DNA of 64,000 nt from Gigantopelta aegis. Taxonomy: Eukaryota; Mollusca; Gastropoda; Neomphalida; Peltospiridae. The stretch covers positions 83,232,124 through 83,296,123 of the forward strand of contig NC_054702.1 of the NCBI RefSeq assembly GCF_016097555.1, written 5' to 3'. Made by a program: the position numbers and the translations under genes. Under the pieces are notes generated by a model. The model was not told the DNA's origin. It searched no databases and worked only from the letters and a program-made list of their open reading frames with translations. Shown piece by piece: positions 1 to 11,800 of the stretch. Within the stretch, counting starts at the first letter, position 1, and every line of letters begins with the position of its first letter.

Positions 1-369
1 AAATATATATAACATAAAATTGTTTGAACAATAATGTTAAAAACAGAAAAAGGAAAAAACCCAAATCTATTAAAAAAATTAAAATCATGAAATGATCATG
101 GGAACATGATACCGTATGTGTCTTGGTGAAATTATGTTCTGTAAACAACTGTTACAGCATGTACACCAGATATTCACAAATAAATTCGTTATAAACAGCC
201 ACTTGTATAAATGTATTTCCATGAGAAGGTACAAGGCACAAGCACCTGGGTAAAAACAGGGTGGAATCTAGCTCAGTTGTGCTTGGGCTGTAGAATCGAA
301 CCTTCTTACAGGACCTCTTTTTTTTATCTCTGTTTCATCTAGTGTGCTGTTTAGTTATCACTTTTTAAC
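1..369. other. Intergenic AT-rich sequence
   Basis: No coding signal, RNA gene or terminal repeat was recognised. It ends at the target-site duplication of the SINE at 384-657. Confidence 0.5.
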
Positions 370-383
370 AAATGTTTGAGGAA

Positions 384-657
384 AAGTTTGTTTTTTATTT
401 AACGACGCCGCTAGAGCACATTGATTTTTTATCTTATCATCGGCTATTGGACGTCAAACATATGGTCAATCTGACACTGTTTTTAGAGGAAACCCGCTGT
501 CGCCACATAGGCTACTCTTTTTACGACAGGCAGCAAGGGATCTTTTATTTGCGCTTCCCACAGGCAGGATAGCACAAACCATGGCCTTTGTTGAACCAGT
601 TATGGATCACTGGTCGGTGCAAGTGGTTTACACCTACCCATTGAGCCTTGCGGAGCC
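384..657 (-). mobile_element. 5'-truncated tRNA-derived SINE (family B) with target-site duplication
   Basis: Read on the - strand it ends in the tail 'gacgccgcta'-like / 'gtcgttaaataaaa'-like sequence and carries the body also seen at 22894-23294, but it lacks the tRNA-like head. It is flanked by the 14-bp direct repeat AAATGTTTGAGGAA at 370-383 and 658-671. That duplication and the 5' truncation are what LINE-driven retrotransposition leaves. Confidence 0.85.
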
Positions 658-671
658 AAATGTTTGAGGAA

Positions 672-954
672 GTCATTAGTCCTCATAGAGGCTTTGGCTA
701 GTGTCCTATGTATTATATAGAGTTATAAGGAATTACGGATTATCTGTCCTGAGTGAAATTAATGTTGTCAGTCACAAGCTTTAGTGATTGACTGATATCT
801 TTAGGTACACAAATCAAATGTAAGCAAGAGAGGTCACATTCGTAATGAACTGATGTTTCTAGTGGGAAGTGAATGAACTACAAATATATTAGTTTAGAGC
901 ATGTTTAATTGTTAACAAGAACAAATTGCTTAAATGATTTCAACAAAAACTGAA
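672..954. other. Intergenic AT-rich sequence
   Basis: Nothing recognisable; no open frame resembling a known family. Confidence 0.4.
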
Positions 955-2157
955 CACTGGCAGAGTGCGACAAATCCGCTAGCCCGACGCCCGTGGCTAG
1001 TGTTTTTTAAGTTCGGGCTAGTGAGAAACGCAAAACCACTAGCCCTGCGGGCTAGTGGTTTCCACTCCCCTCCTTATCGCTCGATCATGGGTGTTTTTTT
1101 TCTTTTTCTCTCGGTTGAAATTTCGTTTAATAAATTTGATTGTGACGTTTGTCATCGAATAATATCAACAACGCAATCAGTATATAATAATAATCCACTT
1201 GAACTAGGTCTGCAAACTGCAGTAACATGCTATCTCTACATCGCCAGTTACAGCATGCATTGTTTACTTTTCCTTTTCAAGTTTCTGGCACAGGAAATAA
1301 GTCTAATGACATGCGTGTTTTGATTGGTTGGACACGTCACGTGGTAGTTAATCTCGCACATATGTTTTAGGCTAAGAACTTGGAAATCACCAATCGCGAC
1401 GACAGGTTAATCTCAATCAAGTAAACCCCAGTCATGCTTTGAATTTCAGTGTTTGTTTTATTTACCTATTGTTTTCTAATATAACACTTCGCTGACAACA
1501 ATTTACTTTAATGGTAACCGCACATGCAATGACTCTGCTTGGCCTATTAACGTGTAGCGGTCTGGATAAGATAATTCGTCACAGCTGCCGATACAAGATG
1601 ATACCTTTTTGGTTCATCAATTAACAACGGATTAGATGTCGCCGTTATATTCTTTTGATATCGGTCTAACATGGGATAATGCCCTGTATTTGAGCAATTG
1701 ACATCACCGTTCCTGGCGACATAAATAGTAGGGCCCTAAATGTAGGGCCCTACCGAATACACTGAAACATCTATTACTGTGTGTCACACTGTCGTACCCT
1801 CATTTAAATTTAATTATTTTGATAGTGGTTTTAGATAGCAACCATGAGTTTGCTCAATTATTTTGTCCCCGGGGGGAGAGCAAAAGCGAAAACGTAACAA
1901 TGACGATGGATTACACTTGACAAAAAACCAAACGTACAACACGACAAAAAACTGAAAGTTACAACATGATTTAAGTGTTTGTTTTATTTCACTGTTATAC
2001 TCGTAAATGTGTAATGTTACAACACTTATATAAAAATCCAGTTATAATTGATCAGGAATTTGGGCTAGTGCTTTATCTTGGTGGGCTAGTGGTTTTCACA
2101 AACCCACTAGCCCTGTGGCTAGTGACTTTTCAAAATATTTGTCATACTCTGACACTG
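955..2157. mobile_element. Non-autonomous DNA transposon with degenerate terminal inverted repeats
   Basis: The ends match as inverted repeats over about 21 bp with four mismatches (left CACTGGCAGAGTGCGACAAA, right complement CAGTGTCAGAGTATGACAAA). Subterminal hairpins built from 'ggctagtg' and 'cactagcc' recur at both ends (about 980-1065 and 2065-2125). The CAGTG start recalls hAT elements, but no convincing 8-bp target duplication is visible and no transposase is present. Confidence 0.55.
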
Positions 2158-3472
2158 GTAGAGCTAAATGTTTTGTAAAATCTCATCAACGAGAGACAAC
2201 AGTCGAGGAAACGAATGACGTCACCAAACTAACGTCATTACAGAAAGATAGAAAATATATTCACCCGCTTCTAGTAATATAGTTGATAATTTCCACTGTC
2301 TCACACCATACATTCACTAGCTGGGATGGAGGGCTGGTGGATTTATTGATCCTTGCAGGTGTATCAAATTCCATACTGTCCTGTTTATGGGAATGTGTCT
2401 ATGGGCTGGGGGGGGGGGGGGGGGTAGCTAGACCTCATATTTGATATAGATGTCTGGGATAGATCAAATCCATCAATTATACTTACCATATCATACACAT
2501 TAACAATAACAGGTTCTTGTGCCATTGCCAAACGTTATGTAACTAGGTTGTTATGATAAGTCATGTAATAAATAGTTGAACATAGTAAATTTCAGCAACA
2601 AGTATAACAAAATGGCTCATTTGTGCTATAAATTATACCCCAAAATTACTGGTTTAATGAAGCTATTAAACTATAATAACTTGTAAAACATTTTAATTAT
2701 ATAAAACTAAATAAAAATTCAAATATAAGCCGTGTATGACTAATTTAGGACCTAACAAGAAATACACATGCTATTGTGGCTATTTTGAAAGGAAGTGAGA
2801 AGAACGTCATTTCCGTCGTTTGTTACTATAAGCATGACTACTTTCATGTTAGTGCATATTTATTACAAGAAAATTATATTATTTTATTACTAAATAAATA
2901 ATAACAATTAATAACAAATAAAAAATATTGAATAAGCCGGATATATTTATTAAATTATATCGTTGATTAATTTTTATTTTTAATTATATATTTGAAGAAA
3001 TAAAATGTATGATGAGTCAGTAGTATTGAGCACCTGTATGGTGACGTTTTACTCACCCACAGAAGAAAATGTCGCTGATTCGGCCTCTTGCGTTCCTTTT
3101 CAGGACAAGAAATTTACACAAGAGACATCAAAGTCTTCTGTACCGTTATATTCACAATTCAGAAGTATGATATGTTTAAATATATACACGTCTTTTTTAT
3201 TCGCTGACAAGATATGTCGGGATCTTAATTTCAATAATGAAATGCAAATGCTATCCTATTGACTATTCTCGGAACCGGCGTGACGTCACACGGCCTAGTT
3301 ACCGATCATCCGGGTCTTTGGGGGTGAAGCAAAGCCTTAGTGATTACTGGTTTACATAGAATAAAGTTATCATATTAACTTTTTACATGCCTTACATATT
3401 GTCATTTATTTTCTGTAGCTAACACACAGTTGCAATACGTCTTATGAGTATTATAACAGCTTGGGTTGCCAT
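2158..3472. other. Intergenic AT-rich sequence with an 18-base G run
   Basis: It contains a G homopolymer at about 2407-2424. At 3268-3279 there is a partial match to the terminal repeat of the element at 3473-5520. No gene recognised. Confidence 0.4.
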
Positions 3473-4238
3473 ATTCTCGGAACCGAACATACGGGTACTT
3501 CGAGGTCTACAACCTAATAAAACATAAGTGTTACCTCGTCGAACAAACCTGCAAATGTTTTAATAATAGGGTTTATTCTGGTATATTTAGAAATAAAACA
3601 CAAAAACTTACCTGAGTAAATAATGGTTAATATATATATGTATAATATTGGTGTTGTTTTATATCTAGTCCCAATGGATATTGCAGATATTTTCTTGTTC
3701 AGTCTTGTGCTGTATTGTAATTGTTATTGCAGTTCAATTTAAGTAATATCTACAAAACTAATTTTTAATAGTATACAGTTGGAGAAAGGAGGCAAATATG
3801 GTTGTTAATAAACTGATCTATATCGGTATGCCTTCTACTAGACTACACATATTTAACCTAAGTTGCTTTTAACCCGGGTTAAATTACCTCCTGTAGATGC
3901 ACTTATATAGCATATTCAAGGAAAATATATGAATGAAATGAGATGGTTAAATGCTATATTCTTCATGTCAAACAGTATTTTCAAAATGGAAAACAAATAT
4001 CAGATATGGCAGTTGACCATTCATTTTATTGCAGGTAATTTCTAAAGCAGATTACACACACACACACACACAAACACACACACTGAACTGTAGAATACCA
4101 TGAAACTACATATATAAGTAAAAAGGTAAGTCCTCTAACTTGAACAAGTAAAATTTACAAATGTACCACAACCACCAAATTACATTGATCCACAATAGAA
4201 TAGATTTTTATGTATTTAGATTTATGTATATGTATGTG

Positions 4239-4585
4239 TAGTGTTTTCCCTAGCTTGTTTTAGCACGGTGCAGCACCATGCCTCAATAGTCTAGCACCAT
4301 CTTGCCTTAATCAGCACCATGCTTCCCTGAGATTAAATAAGCCTTTTTCACTAATTAATTCTAAAATTGCCTTTATAAAACACCCAAAAAGGTATTATTA
4401 ATTAATAAAATGTGCCTTTTACATCTTTTGCCATTCATTTATTAAAGCAAGCACATAAATTACATTAATGTGTATTTCAATTAATTTTTGTGTATTTTTA
4501 ATGAAAAAAGTGCCCCGAAAATGGTGAAAATGCCCCAAAAGTGTTTGGTCTACAATGCCTTGACAAATTTCTAGGGAAATCACTA
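4239..4585. mobile_element. MITE with TAGTGTTTTCCCTAG-type ends
   Basis: The left end TAGTGTTTTCCCTAG at 4239 and the complement of the right end, TAGTGATTTCCCTAG, form inverted repeats about 345 bp apart. It is nested in the element at 3473-5520. No coding capacity. Confidence 0.5.
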
Positions 4586-4587
4586 AT

Positions 4588-4588
4588 A

Positions 4589-4625
<37 letters not shown>

Positions 4626-4632
4626 GTATGTA

Positions 4633-4676
<44 letters not shown>
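4588..4676. repeat. Compound (TG)n(TA)n microsatellite
   Basis: Alternating TG and TA runs; open frames here read only CVCV or YIYI and are artefacts of the repeat. A run of about 16 G follows at 4744-4759. Confidence 0.95.
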
Positions 4677-4679
<3 letters not shown>

Positions 4680-5520
4680 TTATACTGAAACAAAGGCACA
4701 CACATTATTTACCCTCTGCACCAAAGTAAATACTAAACAGATTGGGGGGGGGGGGGGGGACGACCTATATTTTCTTACTGCAGGCCTGCTACAGACACAT
4801 TTGAATTAATTTTTTTTTTTTTTTTAAAGTAAAAGTTTAAACAAGAATTTAGGCCTATATTATAATTATTATATGTGTGTAATTTAGCAGTATAAACTTT
4901 TATTTTAAAATTAAAAAATAAATAAATAAGATGTGGTATGGCAAAATAAATACAAGTATAGATAATATCCAAGCAACTAAGATTAAATGAAAAATAAAGA
5001 CCACACAAATTTAATGATAAAGGAATATACTCTTTATTCAAGAATTGGATGCGTCCTTTTGTTGGGGGGGTTTTCATGGAAGACGATGGAATTGTGTATT
5101 TTATTTACAGTATAATGTGGGATTTTTATCACTGCACATGCTTTAACCATTTTGTTTGCTAAATTAATCTCTGTTGGTTTCAACAAGCAACAACATTAAA
5201 GTCAACGTAGTCACATTCTGTGAGGGAAGCCATGGAATTCCATCAGGTTTGTCGTTTTAATGACCCTACCCACAAGCGGCGCCTAGTCTCTTCTTTTGGA
5301 AATTTGTAAAACGATATTTTTTTTAGCATCATGTTATGGTTTATGCAGCCAACTGCACAACATGTGTTAGGCATCGTGACCGTTAACTGTTCTAAATGAT
5401 CGACCAAAGTTGCCTCATTTCACTATCAAACCATACGTAACTAAGGAGAAGCTTCACCGTGTCACGTGATAAACAATGGCGGCCAGGGGTCAAAGTACCC
5501 GTATGTTCGGTTCCGAGAAT

Positions 5521-5633
5521 TAGTATTGTCACAAAATTGTATCAGTTTGACAACTGAGTATGTTTGTCATTGGAGTGGTGGATGGGGGCGGTTACCTGGA
5601 TCGTAGTCATAACAGCCCCAGTACTAAACGGCC
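5521..5633. other. Spacer between two transposons
   Basis: About 110 bp of unassigned sequence ending at the TTAA target of the next element. Confidence 0.4.
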
Positions 5634-6580
5634 TTAAAGGGACACACCCTAGTTATGGCTAGTTGTTAACCATTACGGCGTTGTTTTTCGCTATTAAACC
5701 CATTTTTTCACAATTAAAATTGCACTTTACTTACCGTTTATTATTTAGAATATACATTTCCATTCACCTGAAGTGTTTTTTGGTAATCCTGGTGTTTGTA
5801 ATACCACAAAATGCATTTTTCGTATTTCTGAAAAACGGACGCACATTTGAGAAAAAAACGTTGAGCAGACAAGGTCTAATCTATTTTTAGACAGGATATT
5901 TCCATTTCAGTGTCACAGACGTTGGTATACCACGTGACCGTTATCATTTTGGTTCGGTTTGTTTTCTCGTGCACGGTTCGCGCAATCAACATCCGATTTG
6001 TTGTTGTTCATTTGTGAGATTTTTCTTCACAGTTCGTGAACATTTTCCTGTAACAATAAAGTTCAGACAAGTAAGTAACTCAATACAAAACGTTACAAAC
6101 CCTTAAAACCAATAATGTTGCTAAGTCCTAATTTGTCGTGACGTAGGCATTGTTGTGCTTCGAGCGACATCTACCGGTGACATCAGAATACAAACTTTCA
6201 AAATTATTTCAAGCAATTGGGACATGGGGATTCCCATGGTATTTATGGGTAGATCAACCAAAAAGCCTCTGGATGCAACATCTATGCCATGGTTTAAGGA
6301 GCTGACCATGTGAATTGTGTGTCAGCTAACACATTAGTCATACCTGATCTTCACAGATATGGAACCCACCAGAAGGTAAAGGTGATCAGTCACTTCCAGC
6401 AGTCACAGAATGAGCACCACCAAAGCTACCAAGAGACTGACGGAAAGACTAACCCTAACCCTATTTATGGTAAGTATTTATAATGTTCTTTATACGTGAC
6501 AGTGCCAAAGGAAAGTCCTGCCAAAAAGCCCATTAAAAGTTGATCATACAACCTAAGCATCCCAGGTAACCGGTATGCAG

Positions 6581-6745
6581 TCAAAACGGCCCCATGATGA
6601 AATGGCCCTGAACATGCAAGTCAAAACGGCCAAAGAAAAAAGTCAAAACGGCCAAAGAAAAAAGTTAAAACGGCAAAGAAAATGGTCAAAACAGCCAAAG
6701 AAAAAGTCAAAACGGCCAAAAGAAATGGTCAGAACGGCCAATAGG
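6581..6745 (+). repeat. Short-period repeat, 'gtcaaaacggcc' units
   Basis: Imperfect units of GTCAAAACGGCCAAAGAAAA inside element A. The reverse-complement array lies at 7630-7752, so the two form a further stem within the foldback element. Confidence 0.85.
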
Positions 6746-7106
6746 TACTATCACATTAAATTAATTCCCATTAGTAATAATTAGTAATCAATATAGCCTA
6801 TATAAACATATATATAAAAACAACCAAAACAATTGAATCACTGGTAACAATTTATTAGCCTACACAATGCAATATACTATTGTAATTAAAACCACCAATT
6901 AAAATTTTATTTAACAACACTGAATTCAATCACAGAAAGGGGTGGAGGGTTAGTGGACCATCTATGTTTTCCGGGCGAGTGTGTATCGTCTGAACGAGTT
7001 CCTAGTGGCGCTGCTCACCCGGGGGCCACAACGGGCCTGTCCCCCAATTTACTAATATAATTAAGACCACCAATAGACCTTGTATTTGAAAAGAATTATA
7101 ACAAAT

Positions 7107-7236
7107 GAACGTTATATTTTTGACGTTCATGCGATAATAAACACCAAAAACGTTTTAGCCTACACATTTATGTATGAATGGCAGTGTGTAAAACTGTTTT
7201 GGTGTTTATCATCGCATGAACGTCAGAAATATAACA
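7107..7236. repeat. Hairpin-forming inverted repeat
   Basis: Arms of about 40 bp around 'gacgttcatgcgat' (7107-7150) and its complement (7190-7236), near the middle of element A. Confidence 0.75.
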
Positions 7237-7629
7237 TTCAATTCTTAAATAATAATGAAAATAATATACACACACAACAGCTCATTATAAGTTCATTATA
7301 AGCTCAATGGGCTTTGAGGTAGGGTTGGGGTTTGCTTGGTGCAATCTCTTGTATAATGGCTTGGGAGATGTGTTTGGAATGGTTATAATAATAACTATTC
7401 ATGTTTCTCCAAAACTTACCTGTACTTAAAATTTACATATTAACACAGATGTACTAGTACACTAACCACATATGTAGATTTTAAACTCTTTGTTTATTCA
7501 AACATAAAATGATAAATAAGACGCAGATAATATCCGTGTAGTGAGACCGTACTATAAAAACTGTCTTTGCACAGTTATCTTTCTTGACACTTGTGTAGAT
7601 GAAATACATTGTTAAAGTATTATAACTAA

Positions 7630-7752
7630 GGCCGTCTTGACATTTTTCAAGGGCTGTTATGACTTTTTCACTTTGGCCGTTTTGACTTTTAAGGGCCGTT
7701 TTGACTTTTTCACTTTGGCCGTTTTGACTTTTTTAGGGCCGTTTTGACCAAT
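7630..7752 (-). repeat. Reverse-complement array of the 'gtcaaaacggcc' repeat
   Basis: Units of 'ggccgttttgactttt', the mate of the array at 6581-6745. Just after it, at 7758, 'ttaaagccgcacaccctag' resembles the element's own terminus. Confidence 0.85.
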
Positions 7753-8618
7753 TATTGTTAAAGCCGCACACCCTAGTTCCATCCAGCGAAAATAAATTAT
7801 AATTTGGTTAATCTACAAACCTGTAACACACTTAGATCACGTTTTTATCAAATGGAGTGAAAAAGCAGGTTTTATATCGATAAATACCAAGGGAATCCCC
7901 ATGTCCCAATTGCTTGAAATAATTTTGAAAGTTAGTATTCTGATGTCACCGGTAGATGTCGCTCGAAGCACAACAATGCCTACGTCACGACAAATTTCAC
8001 AGAGTGCGCACAGACTTGGGGTGCGTTCCTTTCACCTCTCCTGGACATGTTCCAACTGTTCTGTCCTGGTTGTATCCCCTCTCCAGATATCGTAAGACTT
8101 AGCAAAATTATTGGTTTTAAGGGTTTGTAACGTTTTGTATTGAGATACTTACTTGTCTGAACTTTATTGTTACTGAAAATGTTCACGAACTGTGAAGAAA
8201 AATCTCACAAATAAACAACAAGCAAACGACAACAAATCGGATGTTGATTGCGCGAACCGTGCACAAGAAAAGAAACCGAACCAAAATTATAACGGTCACT
8301 TGGTATACCAAAGTCTGTGACATTGAAATGGGAATATCCCCTCTAAAAATAGATTAGACCTTGTCTGCTCAACGTTTTTTTCTCGGAGGCCCGTGGCATT
8401 TTATGAAATAAGAAAAATGCATTTTGTGGTATTACAAACACCAGGATTACTAAAAAACACTTCAGGTGAATGGAAATGTATATTCTAAATAATAAACGGT
8501 AAGTAAAGTGCAATTTTATTTGTGAGAAAATGGGTTTAATAGCGAAAAACAACGGCGTAATGGTTAACAACTAGGGCGTGTCCCTTTAAGATACTGAATT
8601 TGTTTTTTGTATTTTTAG

Positions 8619-8804
8619 GTTTCATATTCATCAACTCATAAAGTTAGTTCAACAAGCTTTGAAGATAAACCTGAGTTCCCAGGATCAAGATCTCAATATG
8701 TTCACAAACTGGAATTTCTTCATCCAGAGATATTGCAGGGCATCCCTGTATACAGAGTCATGAACAGAAATGGGAAGATAATCGAGAGTGATCAAGATCC
8801 ACAA
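8619..8804 (+). CDS. BCKDHA: BCKDHA exon 2
   Basis: 62 codons, phase 0 at both ends, encoding [29 protein letters not shown] and ending DQDPQ. The acceptor 'tttttag' is only 33 bp from the right TTAA of element A; the donor is 'caa|gtaata'. It follows the cleaved leader in mammalian E1-alpha. Confidence 0.93.
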
Positions 8805-11800
8805 GTAATATTTTCATTCTTTTTTTTTGACTGTTCAATTCATTTAAGCTTTTAGACTTAAAAGCATGTTTAATACGATGTCATATATAGGGTCTGTACC
8901 TATGTATCATTGTACAGTGAAACGTTCTAAAGCAGACATCCATGGGACCAAATGAAAAGTCTGGTTTTAAGGGGTACCCAGTTTAGAGAGGTTCTGTTCT
9001 GTACTTATATTTTAAAATGTCCGGTTTTGAGGGAATATTCCAGTTACTAAAGGTCTAGTTTAGAGGACTTTAACTGTAAAATAACAATATATACAGACAG
9101 GGTCTGGAAAAATGCCCTTTTCCCCCCATTCTGGGACTGATTACTATTCTTAAAGACTAAAGTAAATTATTGAAGTATGTACATAATCGGCTGGTCCCTC
9201 CATTGTTTGTAAAACAAATTCTACTTTGATCTGATCACTGGTCTTAGCCAGTTTTGTCCTTTTCGCTAATGACATATCTTCAATAATACTGCAATCATTC
9301 TTAGTCCGTATATTCATGTTTGGTCTTTTTATTTGCTCCAGCTTACCAAGGACACAGTGTTGAAAATGTACAAAGATATGACTCTGTTAAATACTATGGA
9401 CCGTGTGCTGTATGAATCTCAGAGGCAGGGAAGAATTTCATTTTACATGACCAACTATGGTGAGGAAGGAACACATATTGGCTCAGCCTCAGCACTGGAC
9501 CCAAGAGATCTGATATTTGGACAGTACAGAGAAGCTGGTAAGTGACTTGTAAACATAGAATAGAATGAAAAACCAGCTGATTTGAGCCATTAAATTGTAG
9601 TTTTTTAAAATATGTGAAATATTTTACAATTTGAGAGTACTGTTCATATTGCAATGGATTATAGTTTGAGAAAAAACTACTTCAAAGATGATACATTTGG
9701 TTTCACTCATAGAGACATTAGGTACTAAATGTACTTACTCAGTCACCTTAAGGTTAAATTAACAAGGGTCATCCTTTAATTTTCGGGGAATCATGGCAAG
9801 TGTTGCTTTCAGTTTAACAACAGAAAATAGCAACAAACTTTTCCTTCAAAACAGGGGCACAAAGGCAACTTATCTTTCTATCAAATGTTTTGACAAAACT
9901 CATTTCACCCAGATACCTTGGACTTAGCCTATGCAGTTTGTTGGATATGGATGTCTTTTACCATATCACCAATGCTAAGTTTATTATTTCTTACATATAC
10001 AACATGGAACGTATAGGAAGGTAGCAAACCAGGTAGGGGACCACATTTTTCTTGCTAACAGCAAGATCCATTTTGGGGAACAAAATGGTAAGTAAGGAAG
10101 GCAACCACGGCACTAAGACTTGCTGTTGTTGCCATAGTATAATTCAAACACTGATTTCATAGATCTATTGATGTTTCGCTAGGTGAGATTAGCCCAGGTG
10201 GACCTTTTGTTGTTTTAATCACTAGTCATTTATGAATATTCTTGCAGTTTTCTAGTAAATGAGTCAATACATGTTGATTTAATGTATCTAGTGCTGACAT
10301 TATGTAATTTTTACTTAAATTGTTAATTTAATTTTATGTATTTCAGGAGTGCTGATGTGGCGTGGTTTTACTTTAGATCAGTTTATGAATCAATGCTATG
10401 GTAACCATCTTGATTTTGGAAAAGGACGACAGATGCCAGTTCATTATGGTTCTAAAAAACTGAACTTTGTAACAATATCTTCTCCACTTGCAACTCAGAT
10501 GCCACAGGGTATGTCTTAGTAATCATACTAAATTAGTAATGCTGATTATCACTACTGGTTTGCACATGAATAATCAGAGATCACATATTGATTATTAATC
10601 AATTATAATCATTTCATATGTAAGTATATATGGGTATGTTAAAGTTATAAAGCTACCAATTGATGTTGAAAAGTAATTGTATGAACTACAAGAATACAGG
10701 TAGGTAGGTAGGTAGAATTATGCATTATCATTCGAATGTTGCAGCTTAACAGTTTACATGAAATTTTTTTATACAATATAATATTTGTGTAAAAGGAAAC
10801 TAATTATTATTAAAGTGCTTTTCCAGACCATACACTAAAATTTCAAATTCCACAATTAAATGCCTTCTTAATTCATTGCAATAATATTTTACACCGGTAT
10901 GTAAATCAATAATTACGAAAATGCCCCTTAAAAGTATTAAAACATTACTCCCGTAGAACACTGCCGGAAACAACCGAGTAAAATTCTCGGTAAAAACATT
11001 TGCCTGTAAATAGCCATGACGTCATGAAGGGAACTCGCTTCACAGAAACCTACCACAAGATGACTTCAAGTGAAAGTGGGACCGACAGTGACTGCCAAGC
11101 TCAATTATCATGCGATTCTTCTTTCGATGATGAATAGTGTAGTAATGACGACTGGACTAATATTTGTGCAACACAACAAATAATGCCTTATCAGTTTGAA
11201 CCTGGATCATCTTCTGACGAACCACCGGCATGACAGATGACAATGAAAATGGTTGTGAAGACGGCTTACCACTAATTTACAACTTTTATTCTTGTTTTAT
11301 TCTTTAGCTTTGCGTGTGAATTATTTTGCTACACTGTATGTTCTAATACCTGATATCGGTAATTTTAAGAAATAAACAAAAACAACTTTTAGTTTGTTCC
11401 ATCCCTCCATAAAGATGTTTTTTTTGTGAATAATTTCAGTTTGGTTTGACGTAAAAAAAAAAAAAAAAAAACCCAGTAAAAGTGTTTTGGAAATAACAAA
11501 ACAATACTATTTTTGTGTGCAGTTGTGAAAACAGTCAGCTCAGAAATAAATAACTTATAGTACATTCCATAGTATAAAAAAAGGTGTTGTCTGTGGGAAG
11601 GTATAGTAAAATTTATTTAATGTATTTATAGTCTGTCTCACAGGGAACGCCTTTTTTCATACTATGGAATTTACAAGTTATTTAATTCTGAGCCGATTGT
11701 TTTCTAAGTTGCATACAAAAATAGCTATTTTTTTCTTATTTACAAAAAACTTTTTTGTAGGATGGAACGGACTAGGCTATAGATACTTACTTGTCTGAAC

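Larger units (their letters stand above)
3473..5520. mobile_element. Unclassified DNA transposon with about 28-bp terminal inverted repeats
   Basis: ATTCTCGGAACCGAACATAC begins at 3473 and its reverse complement ends at 5520; the match covers about 28 bp. No transposase frame is present, so the copy is non-autonomous. A shorter MITE (4239-4585) and a TG/TA microsatellite lie inside it. No target duplication is obvious. A partial copy of the same end at 3268 suggests an older related insertion or an internal duplication. Confidence 0.6.
5638..8585. mobile_element. Foldback transposon with long inverted arms, TTAA target duplication (element A)
   Basis: TTAA lies at 5634-5637 and 8586-8589. 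The termini (AGGGACACACCCTAGTT left; AGGGACACGCCCTAGTT as right complement) open inverted arms of about 600-700 bp (5638-6250 and 7885-8585). The right arm carries about 100 bp extra (7999-8100). The interior has inverted tracts of a 'gtcaaaacggcc' repeat and a hairpin. Part of each arm ('acaataaagttcagacaag' region, near 6050 and 8165) also occurs in element B at 11800-11900. The TTAA target and TTAAAGG start fit Kolobok (T2-like) or piggyBac-like elements. No transposase is present. Confidence 0.8.

Noticed and set aside
5663-5890. Frame of 75 residues, repeated inverted at 8343-8570
   Set aside because: Both copies are the inverted arms of element A; the similarity reflects DNA repeats, not protein selection.
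6445-6466. 'ccctaaccctat' resembling telomeric repeat
   Set aside because: Only two imperfect units inside element A; no array.
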